A DNA stretch of 9,684 nt. Source: CAZZCN01 sp964652975. Its GTDB lineage: Bacteria; Bacillota; Clostridia; Saccharofermentanales; UBA5734. Positions within the stretch are counted from its first letter, which is position 1. Each line of letters opens with the position of its first letter. Where the stretch lies: assembly GCA_964652975.1 (NCBI GenBank), contig CAZZCN010000095.1, forward strand, positions 1-9,684. The letters run 5' to 3'. Positions 1-5,632 of this stretch are shown in pieces. The position numbers and the translations under genes are program-made. The notes beneath the pieces are model-generated. The model was not told where the DNA came from and did no database searches. It was given only the letters and a program-made list of their open reading frames with translations.

Positions 1-180
1 TTTGGATACTGCTGCGGTGTTATATCAAAGGTGGCCTCAGGCAAAATAACATATGTTTTTGCTTTTTATATACTTAACCTGTTGATGGTATCGACCGATC
101 TGGTTCTTTATTTCAGGAACAAAAAGAAGGATGCCGAAAGGGATGCCATGCTAGAGCCAAGGGTTGAAATAGACGCATAA
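1..180 (+). CDS. C-terminal fragment of an unidentified membrane protein
   Basis: This is an open frame from the left edge to a TAA at 178-180, giving 59 residues of a protein whose start lies outside the window. Roughly residues 17-39 form a hydrophobic stretch (TYVFAFYILNLLMVSTDLVL) suited to a membrane helix. It is followed by a strongly basic patch (FRNKKK) and an acidic-basic tail ending VEIDA. By the positive-inside rule the tail would be cytoplasmic (inference). I do not recognise the family from this fragment. The gene is convergent with gyrB and shares the terminator at 301-333 with it. It points towards oriC, so it would be transcribed head-on to the replication fork. The frame has sensible codon use and a clean stop, so it is probably real, but no function can be given. 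Confidence 0.6.
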   Translation, partial: FGYCCGVISKVASGKITYVFAFYILNLLMVSTDLVLYFRNKKKDAERDAMLEPRVEIDA

Positions 181-300
181 AACATATTCATTAGTATCTT
201 ATTCTAGATTGGCTCAAAGTCATAAATGCTTATAACCATTTATTCATATGTATATACAGTCATTGGCATTATCAGAATATTTCATTGTGTAATCAATCAA

Positions 301-333
301 AAAAGCTGTCTCCTTTAATCGGAGGCAGCTTTT
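301..333. terminator. Bidirectional rho-independent terminator
   Basis: The arms AAAAGCTGTCTCC (301-313) and GGAGGCAGCTTTT (321-333) form a 13-bp stem around a 7-nt loop. The only imperfect pair is T309/G325, which is a G-U wobble in plus-strand RNA and an A-C mismatch in minus-strand RNA. Plus-strand RNA ends the stem in four U then AUAUUU. Minus-strand RNA ends it in six U. It lies about 120 bp behind the upstream gene and 136 bp behind gyrB, so it can serve both convergent transcripts. Confidence 0.85.
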
Positions 334-393
334 ATATTTGCTTATTAATCTGTGGGGTATAAAGTGCATTTTTCTTATGTTGTATAACCTGTT

Positions 394-427
394 AATTGCA
401 TTATTCGTTTAATTGCATTATTCGTTT
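394..427. repeat. 17-bp perfect tandem duplication
   Basis: The unit AATTGCATTATTCGTTT occurs at 394-410 and again, identically and without spacer, at 411-427, followed by AA (the start of a third unit). It lies in the 3' untranslated region of gyrB. It looks like a replication-slippage duplication, and no binding-site function is evident. Confidence 0.9.
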
Positions 428-443
428 AAATAAATATATTGTA

Positions 444-461
444 TTATTTGATAACGGTCAT
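444..461 (-). other. Five-codon ORF with Shine-Dalgarno directly after gyrB
   Basis: On the minus strand the gyrB stop reads TAAGGAG, so the stop codon overlaps an AAGGAG Shine-Dalgarno (465-470). An ATG follows after three bases (459-461). The frame reads M-T-V-I-K and stops at TAA (444-446). A gene-coupled start here is what a following gyrA would need, but the frame does not resemble the GyrA N-terminus. It could be a relic of a lost downstream gene, a re-initiation micro-ORF, or chance. Confidence 0.3.
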
Positions 462-468
462 ACACTCC

Positions 469-2391
469 TTAGATGTCGGTAGTTGCATATATCGCATTCT
501 GCTGAATAAATTCCTTACGAGGCTCGACCTTCTCGCCCATAAGTAATGTGCATGTCTCGTCTGCCATCTGCGCATCATCAACTAGTACTCGTTTCATCAT
601 CCTCGTCTCTGGGTTCATTGTCGTCTCCCAGAGCTGCTCGGAACTCATCTCACCAAGACCTTTATATCTCTGAATAGAGGGGTTCGTCCAGCCTTTTGCG
701 GCCTTAATGCTCTCAAGTTCGGCATCATCATAGGCGTAAGCCTCCTCCTTGCCCTGTGCAACCTTATAAAGTGGCGGACAGGCGATATATACGTATCCTT
801 CGTCTACCAACGGCTTCATATACCTGTAGAAAAATGTCAGAAGTAGTGTTCTGATATGCGATCCGTCTACATCAGCATCGGCCATTATTATAATCTTGTG
901 GTATCTTAATTTGAGTACATCAAAGTCCGAGCCTATTCCTGCACCAAGGGCCAGTATGACCGGCAACAGCTTTTCGTTGCCAAACACCCTGTCTATCCTG
1001 GCTTTCTCTACGTTAAGCATTTTGCCCCAAAGCGGCAGTATTGCCTGGTACTTTCTCTCTCGTCCTTGCTTTGCAGAGCCGCCGGCAGAGTCTCCTTCGA
1101 CGATGAAAACTTCACAGAGTCTTGGATCCTTCTCCTGACAATCCGCAAGTTTACCTGGCAGTGTCGTCGACTCAAGCGCAGACTTCCTTCTGGTCATCTC
1201 CCTTGCCTTTCTGGCGGCTTCACGAGCTCTGTTGGCAGACAGACACTTGTCCATCACAATCTTGGATACACCTGGATTCTCTTCCAGATAATTGGATAGC
1301 TTCTCACCTACGGCAGCTTCTACAATAGTTCTTATCTCAGCATTTCCGAGTTTTGTCTTGGTCTGTCCCTCGAACTGCGGATTTGACAGCTTGACGCTAA
1401 TAATGGCGCCCAAGCCTTCACGTACGTCTTCTCCCTGAAGGTTCTTGTCGGCTTCCTTAAGATACTTGTACTTTCTTGCGTAATCATTTATTACCTTCGT
1501 CAGTGCAGATCTAAATCCCGTCAAATGGCTTCCACCTTCGACTGTAGCAATGTTGTTGGCATACGAGTAGACACTTTCAGAGTAGCTGTCATTATATTGG
1601 ATAGCTACTTCGACGAAAGAATCACCGCTTTTAGATGTAATATAAATCGGTGGCTTATGCAGCACTTCCCTGTTCTTGTTAAGGTATTCGACAAANNNNN
1701 NNNNNNNNNNNNNNNNNNNNNNNNNNNNNNNNNNNNNNNNNNNNNNNNNNNNNNNNNNNNNNNNNNNNNNNNNNNNNNNNNNNNNNNNNNNNNNNGCTTT
1801 GCCGCGCTCGTATCTTTGTTTGTAAATTTTATTGTCACGCTTTACCTGTACCTCCATCCACTCGGACAAGGCATTAACAACGGATGCGCCAACGCCGTGC
1901 AATCCGCCGGAAACGCTGTATGCTCCTCCTCCGAATTTGCCACCTGCATGTAGAATGGTATGCACAACCTCAACTGTCGGTATGCCAAGCTTTGGGTGAG
2001 GTCCCACAGGTATTCCGCTTCCATTATCGGAAACAAATATTGTATTGTCCTTATTTATCACAATATCTATAGTGTCGCATCTGCCTGCAAGTGCTTCATC
2101 GACTGAGTTTGCGACTATCTCATATACAAGGTGGTGCAATCCTCTGGTTGTCGTATCGCCAATATACATTCCCGGCCTTTTCCTGACGGCTTCAAGACCC
2201 TCAAGAACCTGAATGTCAGATTCGTTGTATGCTGATGCGTTGTGCGTGTCGAATTGCTCGCATTCATAATTCGTTATGCACTCCTCTTCAATATAATCTT
2301 CTGTTAAAGCAGATGGATTAGATGCCAGATTGGCTACATCATCCAAGCTTTCATTATCGTCGTTTACAATATTTTTCTTGTCGTCTGTCAT
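469..2391 (-). CDS. gyrB: DNA gyrase subunit B (interrupted by an assembly gap)
   Basis: ATPase subunit of DNA gyrase, which introduces negative supercoils with GyrA. I chose the ATG at 2391 because AAGGAAGG precedes it by 7 nt. An in-frame ATG at 2427 lies inside remB and has no good ribosome-binding site. Numbering from 2391 and counting gap placeholders, the 640 residues comprise an acidic N-terminal extension (about 1-53), then the GHKL ATPase domain with QVLEGLEAVRKRPGMYIG, N95, D122 and GGLHGVGASVVNAL. The 100-N gap follows (residue 199 is still readable as Ala, GCN). The transducer domain resumes at FVEYLNKNRE, followed by the TOPRIM domain with EGDSAGG (432-438) and DADVD (505-509), and a C-terminal IQRYKGLGEM. 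It lacks the about 165-residue insert of E. coli GyrB, as in Gram-positives. The true length is probably about 680 residues, since the gap is too short. Unusual residues are A94, S125 and W455. remB ends 14 bp upstream, and gyrA is not downstream. Confidence 0.97.
   Translation of the reverse strand: MTDDKKNIVNDDNESLDDVANLASNPSALTEDYIEEECITNYECEQFDTHNASAYNESDIQVLEGLEAVRKRPGMYIGDTTTRGLHHLVYEIVANSVDEALAGRCDTIDIVINKDNTIFVSDNGSGIPVGPHPKLGIPTVEVVHTILHAGGKFGGGAYSVSGGLHGVGASVVNALSEWMEVQVKRDNKIYKQRYERGKXXXXXXXXXXXXXXXXXXXXXXXXXXXXXXXXXXFVEYLNKNREVLHKPPIYITSKSGDSFVEVAIQYNDSYSESVYSYANNIATVEGGSHLTGFRSALTKVINDYARKYKYLKEADKNLQGEDVREGLGAIISVKLSNPQFEGQTKTKLGNAEIRTIVEAAVGEKLSNYLEENPGVSKIVMDKCLSANRAREAARKAREMTRRKSALESTTLPGKLADCQEKDPRLCEVFIVEGDSAGGSAKQGRERKYQAILPLWGKMLNVEKARIDRVFGNEKLLPVILALGAGIGSDFDVLKLRYHKIIIMADADVDGSHIRTLLLTFFYRYMKPLVDEGYVYIACPPLYKVAQGKEEAYAYDDAELESIKAAKGWTNPSIQRYKGLGEMSSEQLWETTMNPETRMMKRVLVDDAQMADETCTLLMGEKVEPRKEFIQQNAIYATTDI
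1696..1795. other. Assembly gap (100 N) inside gyrB
   Basis: Exactly 100 undetermined bases, the conventional placeholder for a gap of unknown size. It replaces the end of the GHKL domain and the start of the transducer domain of GyrB. From recalled E. coli and B. subtilis sequences, about 74-78 residues normally separate the flanking motifs (RYERG and FVEYL), but the placeholder has room for only 33 whole codons. The missing DNA is therefore probably about 220-235 bp. The frame continuing across the run is a coincidence of the placeholder length. Confidence 0.9.
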
Positions 2392-2405
2392 TTTTGTGCC
2401 TTCCT

Positions 2406-2663
2406 TTATGTCGCTATATTCTTCCATATGTCCATTCTTTTTCTTATGGTTCGTGAGGATATCGGGGAAATATATACCTTGTCCATTGCTACTACGATGC
2501 TTCTAGGTAGTTCATAGGAAACTATTTCGATCCTGTTCTCCATTTCGGCCTTCTTTAGATACTCGCTTGTTATGCTTTCGGCTCCTGTTACCTCGTCAAA
2601 ATCGAATATTCCAAGAATTGTCTTTTCGGGAATAGAGTACTCCCCTCCTATGTGTATGTACAT
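2406..2663 (-). CDS. remB: RemB/YaaB-like protein (DUF370, RemA-like family)
   Basis: An 85-residue protein matching the YaaB/RemB pattern: N-terminal MYIHIGGEY, then ILGIFDFD, then ELPRSIVVAMDKVYISPISSRTIRKR. In B. subtilis the genes for RemA and RemB were found as regulators of biofilm matrix genes, and RemA binds DNA. What RemB does in other Firmicutes is not clear. The frame is open to an ATG at 2723, but that ATG overlaps the TATAAT of the promoter (2722-2727). The family also begins at MYIH, so the ATG at 2663 is the start, with AAGG six bases upstream. The length agrees with the about 81 residues of B. subtilis YaaB. The position between recF and gyrB is the conserved one. The stop codon runs into the gyrB Shine-Dalgarno, so the two are probably co-transcribed and translationally linked. 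Confidence 0.88.
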   Translation of the reverse strand: MYIHIGGEYSIPEKTILGIFDFDEVTGAESITSEYLKKAEMENRIEIVSYELPRSIVVAMDKVYISPISSRTIRKRMDIWKNIAT

Positions 2664-2721
2664 TTTTCGCCTTATCCGACACTTTTTGTCAATGAATTTT
2701 GATAAAAATACATCAAATGAC

Positions 2722-2749
2722 ATTATAGCATTTTACATGATTTTTTCAT
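2722..2749 (-). promoter_or_regulatory. Extended -10 promoter for remB-gyrB
   Basis: On the minus strand a perfect TATAAT (2722-2727) is preceded by TGC, making an extended -10. A weak -35, ATGAAA (2744-2749), sits 16 bp upstream. Transcription would begin near 2715, about 50 nt before the remB ATG at 2663. This lets remB and gyrB be expressed independently of dnaN-recF. Confidence 0.65.
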
Positions 2750-2835
2750 ATAGAAAAATCCAGCGGCTTTGAGAATAATTGGATTAATTTATATCTCTTT
2801 TATGATATAAAAAAACATCTGACATATGTACAAAT

Positions 2836-4011
2836 TTACAAAATTCTACCTGCATCAACCTCATAATACTTTATGGTCCTGCCAGGATTCTCCTCCAAAA
2901 ACTCATGTGCCACATGAGCCTTGACTGTGCATGTCAGTATGACCTGTGCATCTCCAATGCTTTTTAGCAGTGTCTTTCTTCTCTTCTCGTCAAGTTCGCT
3001 CATTACATCATCAAGAAGCAATACTGGATAGCTACCGGTCTCGGATCTTATAATCTCAAGTTCCGCGATTTTGAGTGCCAAAACAGCTGTTCGCTGCTGT
3101 CCCTGAGATGCAAAGCTTCTTATTATCTCTCCGTTTATTGTAATTTCAAGGTCATCGCGATGTGGTCCGTATGTTGTATTGCCTTTCTCAATATCTTCGT
3201 AAAAGTTAGTTTTCAGTTTTTCGAAGATAATATCCTTTATCTCTTCTACGCTGTTGTTCATATCTATACCAGAGATCGTCTTATACTTTACGTAAATCTC
3301 CTCTTTTCCGGAAGATATCTCTCTATGGCATCTTGAAGCAATTTCGCATATTTTCTTCGTGAAATCTATTCTTGTAGAAATTATTTTGGCACAAGTACCG
3401 GCAAGAGAAATATCCCACACGGCTAGCTGCCCGTAATCCCTGTCAATCTGACGGTCCCGCATCTGTTTTAGCAGACTGTTGCGCTGCGATAGTATTCGCT
3501 GAAAAATATTTAGTTCATTGAAGTACATTGGCCTTATCTGTGAAATCAGAATATCTACAAACCTTCTTCTTGTAGAGGGGCCTTCCTTTATCATATAAAG
3601 GTCTTCCGGAGCAAATATTACTGCATTAAAAAGCCCCAATACATCGGATGCTTTACTAAGGGCCATGTCATTATGCTTTAGAATTCTGCGATTTTTGAGT
3701 CTGCCAGGGTCTTTTATATTTGCTTCCTGGTAAACAATAGATATGTTTTCCATGAAAAGAGGCGTGATCCCTGCTGTGTCATCATCGAAATATTCAAGAC
3801 TTATCCTATATTCGTCTTTGTCATGAAAAATAAGATCCGTATCCTTGGAAGTCCTATGCGATCGAAGGCACGAGCAAAGATAGACAGCTTCCAGGATATT
3901 GGTCTTGCCCTGCCCATTCTCGCCATACAAAACACTGACATCAGAATCGAATTGTAATGTTAAATTATCGTAATTTCTAAAATTCTCGAGCTCCAGTTTT
4001 GAAATTTTCAT
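2836..4011 (-). CDS. recF: DNA replication and repair protein RecF
   Basis: SMC-like ATPase of the RecFOR pathway, which with RecO and RecR helps load RecA at gaps in single-stranded DNA and supports restart of stalled forks. The protein has 391 residues, slightly longer than the about 370 of B. subtilis. Visible features are the N-terminal LENFRNYDNL, Walker A GENGQGKT (30-37), SHRTSKD (51-57), FAPEDL (133-138), GPSTRRRFVD (144-153), YGPHRDD (281-287), the ABC signature SQGQQR (302-307), Walker B LLLDD (331-335) and D-loop SELD (338-341). All key ATPase elements are intact. The ATG at 4011 matches the family N-terminus but has no clear Shine-Dalgarno. With the dnaN stop only 16 bp upstream, translation probably depends on coupling to dnaN (inference). 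The usual Firmicutes neighbour yaaA is absent from the dnaN-recF junction. Confidence 0.97.
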   Translation of the reverse strand: MKISKLELENFRNYDNLTLQFDSDVSVLYGENGQGKTNILEAVYLCSCLRSHRTSKDTDLIFHDKDEYRISLEYFDDDTAGITPLFMENISIVYQEANIKDPGRLKNRRILKHNDMALSKASDVLGLFNAVIFAPEDLYMIKEGPSTRRRFVDILISQIRPMYFNELNIFQRILSQRNSLLKQMRDRQIDRDYGQLAVWDISLAGTCAKIISTRIDFTKKICEIASRCHREISSGKEEIYVKYKTISGIDMNNSVEEIKDIIFEKLKTNFYEDIEKGNTTYGPHRDDLEITINGEIIRSFASQGQQRTAVLALKIAELEIIRSETGSYPVLLLDDVMSELDEKRRKTLLKSIGDAQVILTCTVKAHVAHEFLEENPGRTIKYYEVDAGRIL

Positions 4012-4017
4012 CTTATC

Positions 4018-4029
4018 AGTGATATCACT
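4018..4029. repeat. 12-bp perfect palindrome at the dnaN-recF junction
   Basis: AGTGATATCACT is self-complementary and covers most of the 16-bp dnaN-recF spacer, overlapping the dnaN TAG stop (4028-4030). It lies where the recF ribosome-binding site would be expected. Without a loop it is a poor hairpin but could be a dimeric-protein site. It may also be chance. Confidence 0.5.
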
Positions 4030-5128
4030 ATCTTCTTAAAGGAAGAACAAGATATGAGAATTCATCACTGTCTACAGGTCTTATTACACAAGGACCCATA
4101 TTTCCGTTAAAAGAAATTGAAATTTCGTCTTCCTGTATTACTTTAAGCGCGTCCAAAAAGTATTTTGGATTAAAGTCTATATCAATTTTATTGCCTGAAA
4201 GGGAAATTTTGACCTCTTCCCTTACACTTCCCAGGTCTGTATTGGATGTTATAACAAGGGTTTCGTCATCATTGGTAATAAGTCTTACAGGAAATTTCCT
4301 GTCGTCGCTTGTTATAATCAATGACGCCCTCTCGATAGCCTCTAATAAGGAGCTGGGAGAAACATTGACCGTTGTCTCTGCGGACTGTGGAATTATGCTC
4401 TTATAATTCATGTATTCCCCTGCAATTAGTCTGGAAACCATTTTTACCTTCTGGGTGTCGAACATTATATGGTTAGTGGATTTGTAAATCTCTATAGGAT
4501 TCTTTGAATTTTCTAGAATTCTTCCCACTTCATTTAGTGATTTGCCCGGGACAATAAATGAAACTTCAGGAATATTTGTATCAAGCTTGTTCTTACGAAG
4601 AGCAAGTCTGAAACCATCTATTGCCACCATTTCTATGGTGTCCCCTTCGCACACAATCTTACAGCCATTTAGAACAGGTCTGCTTTCATCTGTGCTTACT
4701 GCAAAATTAGTCTGATGTATCATATCTTTAAAAGTGTTCTGAGGTATGACTATTTTGTCATAATCTTCAACAGTTGGAATTTTAGGATATCCTTCAGCAT
4801 TGATTCCCTTTATAGAAAAATGTGAGTTACCGCTTTCGATTAATACAGTATTACCCGATCCCACTTCCATTGTCACTATATCGTCAGGCAGCTTTTTAAT
4901 TATTTCGCCAAGAATCCTTGAATTTATTACTATGCTTCCCTCTTCTTGGATGTCTGCTTTAAAATTACACTCTATACCTGTCTCTAAATCATAGCCGGTC
5001 AATTTCAAATTTTCTTTGGCTTCAATTAGGATTCCATCGAGAATAGGCATTGAAGACCTCGTTGATACAGCCTTTTGGACAATAATAATAGATTCTGTAA
5101 ATAAGTCTCTCGAGCAAATAAATTTCAT
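4028..5128 (-). CDS. dnaN: DNA polymerase III beta subunit (sliding clamp)
   Basis: Ring-forming processivity clamp that tethers DNA polymerase to DNA and recruits repair and mismatch proteins. The 366 residues match the family, with three clamp domains at about 1-120, 128-245 and 246-366. Recognisable motifs are MPILDGILIEA (27-37), TDESRPVLNGCKI (146-158), AIDGFRLAL (169-177) and the C-terminal SYLVLPLRR, equivalent to the MLPVR/VLPVR end that contributes to the partner-binding pocket. The ATG at 5128 has an ideal AAGGAGG (5137-5143) 8 nt upstream. Its upstream spacer holds oriC, so the gene sits at the outgoing side of the origin and is transcribed with the fork. recF follows after 16 bp. 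Confidence 0.98.
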   Translation of the reverse strand: MKFICSRDLFTESIIIVQKAVSTRSSMPILDGILIEAKENLKLTGYDLETGIECNFKADIQEEGSIVINSRILGEIIKKLPDDIVTMEVGSGNTVLIESGNSHFSIKGINAEGYPKIPTVEDYDKIVIPQNTFKDMIHQTNFAVSTDESRPVLNGCKIVCEGDTIEMVAIDGFRLALRKNKLDTNIPEVSFIVPGKSLNEVGRILENSKNPIEIYKSTNHIMFDTQKVKMVSRLIAGEYMNYKSIIPQSAETTVNVSPSSLLEAIERASLIITSDDRKFPVRLITNDDETLVITSNTDLGSVREEVKISLSGNKIDIDFNPKYFLDALKVIQEDEISISFNGNMGPCVIRPVDSDEFSYLVLPLRR

Positions 5129-5323
5129 TTTTAAAGCCTCCTTATTATATGGTACTACTTTTATTTTATATATTCCACTAAAATAATTTCTGTTTTTCCA
5201 GTAACACTTTTTTATTCCTGAAAATTACTAATTTGAATTTTTATCCTATATATTTTAACACTTTTTTGCAAAAAATACATGCAATATTTATTATATGGAT
5301 TTATTACCCGTTTTCTTATAGGG
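5129..5323. other. AT-rich dnaN-proximal segment, candidate DNA unwinding element
   Basis: Counted by eye, roughly 19% of bases between about 5144 and 5300 are G or C. The segment lies between the DnaA-box cluster and dnaN, which is where the B. subtilis unwinding element lies. It contains two copies of TAACACTTTTTT (5202-5213 and 5256-5267). It must also hold any dnaN promoter. A weak candidate on the minus strand is TTGCAA (5266-5271), 17 bp, TAGGAT (5243-5248). I could not convincingly identify DnaA-trio triplets. Confidence 0.55.
5202..5267. repeat. Direct repeat pair TAACACTTTTTT
   Basis: The 12-mer TAACACTTTTTT occurs at 5202-5213 and 5256-5267, 54 bp apart (about five helical turns), inside the AT-rich candidate unwinding element. 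An inverted 11-bp match to the second copy (CAAAAAAGTGT, 5483-5493) runs into the perfect DnaA box at 5491. Confidence 0.6.
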
Positions 5324-5499
5324 GGTGGATAATGTGTAAAACCGGCTCAAATCCTTGTACTGACTTATCAACACGGTGTTGATATCATGTGTATAACTTT
5401 GATTTAAAAAAAATTATCTGTGGGTAACATCCTGGCAGAAAGTTATCCCTTTTCTATTCACAGGAAGTTGTTAACATATCAACAAAAAAGTGTGGATAA
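5324..5499. other. oriC: oriC: DnaA-box cluster
   Basis: The dnaA-dnaN spacer carries a dense set of DnaA-box-like 9-mers (consensus TTATCCACA, relaxed TTATNCACA). On the minus strand: 5491-5499 TTATCCACA exact, 5419-5427 TTACCCACA, 5388-5396 TTATACACA, 5377-5385 ATATCAACA, 5333-5341 TTTTACACA and 5324-5332 TTATCCACC. On the plus strand: 5454-5462 CTATTCACA and 5365-5373 TTATCAACA. Two fit the relaxed consensus, five have one mismatch and 5377 has two. The last two minus-strand boxes abut in the same orientation, are followed by a C-run and then the AT-rich segment, reminiscent of the box/GC-rich/unwinding layout of B. subtilis. I see no boxes upstream of dnaA. Confidence 0.88.
5365..5385. 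repeat. Inverted repeat formed by two DnaA-like boxes
   Basis: TATCAACAC (5366-5374) and GTGTTGATA (5376-5384) are perfect 9-bp inverted arms around a single G (5375). Each arm overlaps a DnaA-box-like 9-mer, so two sites face each other with almost no spacing inside oriC. Confidence 0.85.
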
Positions 5500-5632
5500 C
5501 CTGCCTCCTATTATTAGATAGTGAATTGCATATTAATAAAAAACTTCTCTCATATAATTACCAATAACTCCACTCCTATTAATAATTGTTAATACAACAT
5601 TATTAGTAATCAACTCAAACTTTCACCCATTC

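Larger units (their letters stand above)
181..468. other. Convergent intergenic spacer between the unknown gene and gyrB
   Basis: This AT-rich spacer of 288 bp has no ORF of useful length. It contains a bidirectional terminator hairpin (301-333), a 17-bp tandem duplication (394-427) and, directly abutting the gyrB stop, a Shine-Dalgarno-like sequence with a five-codon ORF on the minus strand (444-461). The stretch 181-300 shows nothing I can interpret. In many Firmicutes gyrA would begin where this spacer begins. It does not do so here. Confidence 0.7.

Noticed and set aside
896..2072. Plus-strand ORFs of 60-140 residues across gyrB
   Set aside because: They are opposite-strand shadows of gyrB. 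One of them exists only because it spans the N run.
2392..2427. Twelve-residue longer GyrB from an ATG at 2427
   Set aside because: It starts inside remB without a Shine-Dalgarno, whereas the ATG at 2391 has AAGGAAGG at 7 nt.
2664..2723. Twenty-residue N-terminal extension of RemB from an ATG at 2723
   Set aside because: That ATG overlaps the TATAAT of the promoter, and the protein family begins at the MYIH methionine at 2663, which has its own AAGG.
2788..2811. Inverted repeat TTTATATC-N8-GATATAAA behind recF as a terminator
   Set aside because: The stem is almost entirely A-T and, on the recF strand, the T-run lies before the stem rather than after it.
5144..5149. TATAAT directly upstream of the dnaN Shine-Dalgarno as its promoter
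   Set aside because: Transcription would begin at or within the ribosome-binding site, leaving no usable leader.
5443..5451. TTATCCCTT as a further DnaA box
   Set aside because: It has two mismatches, both in the conserved CACA end, which makes DnaA binding unlikely.
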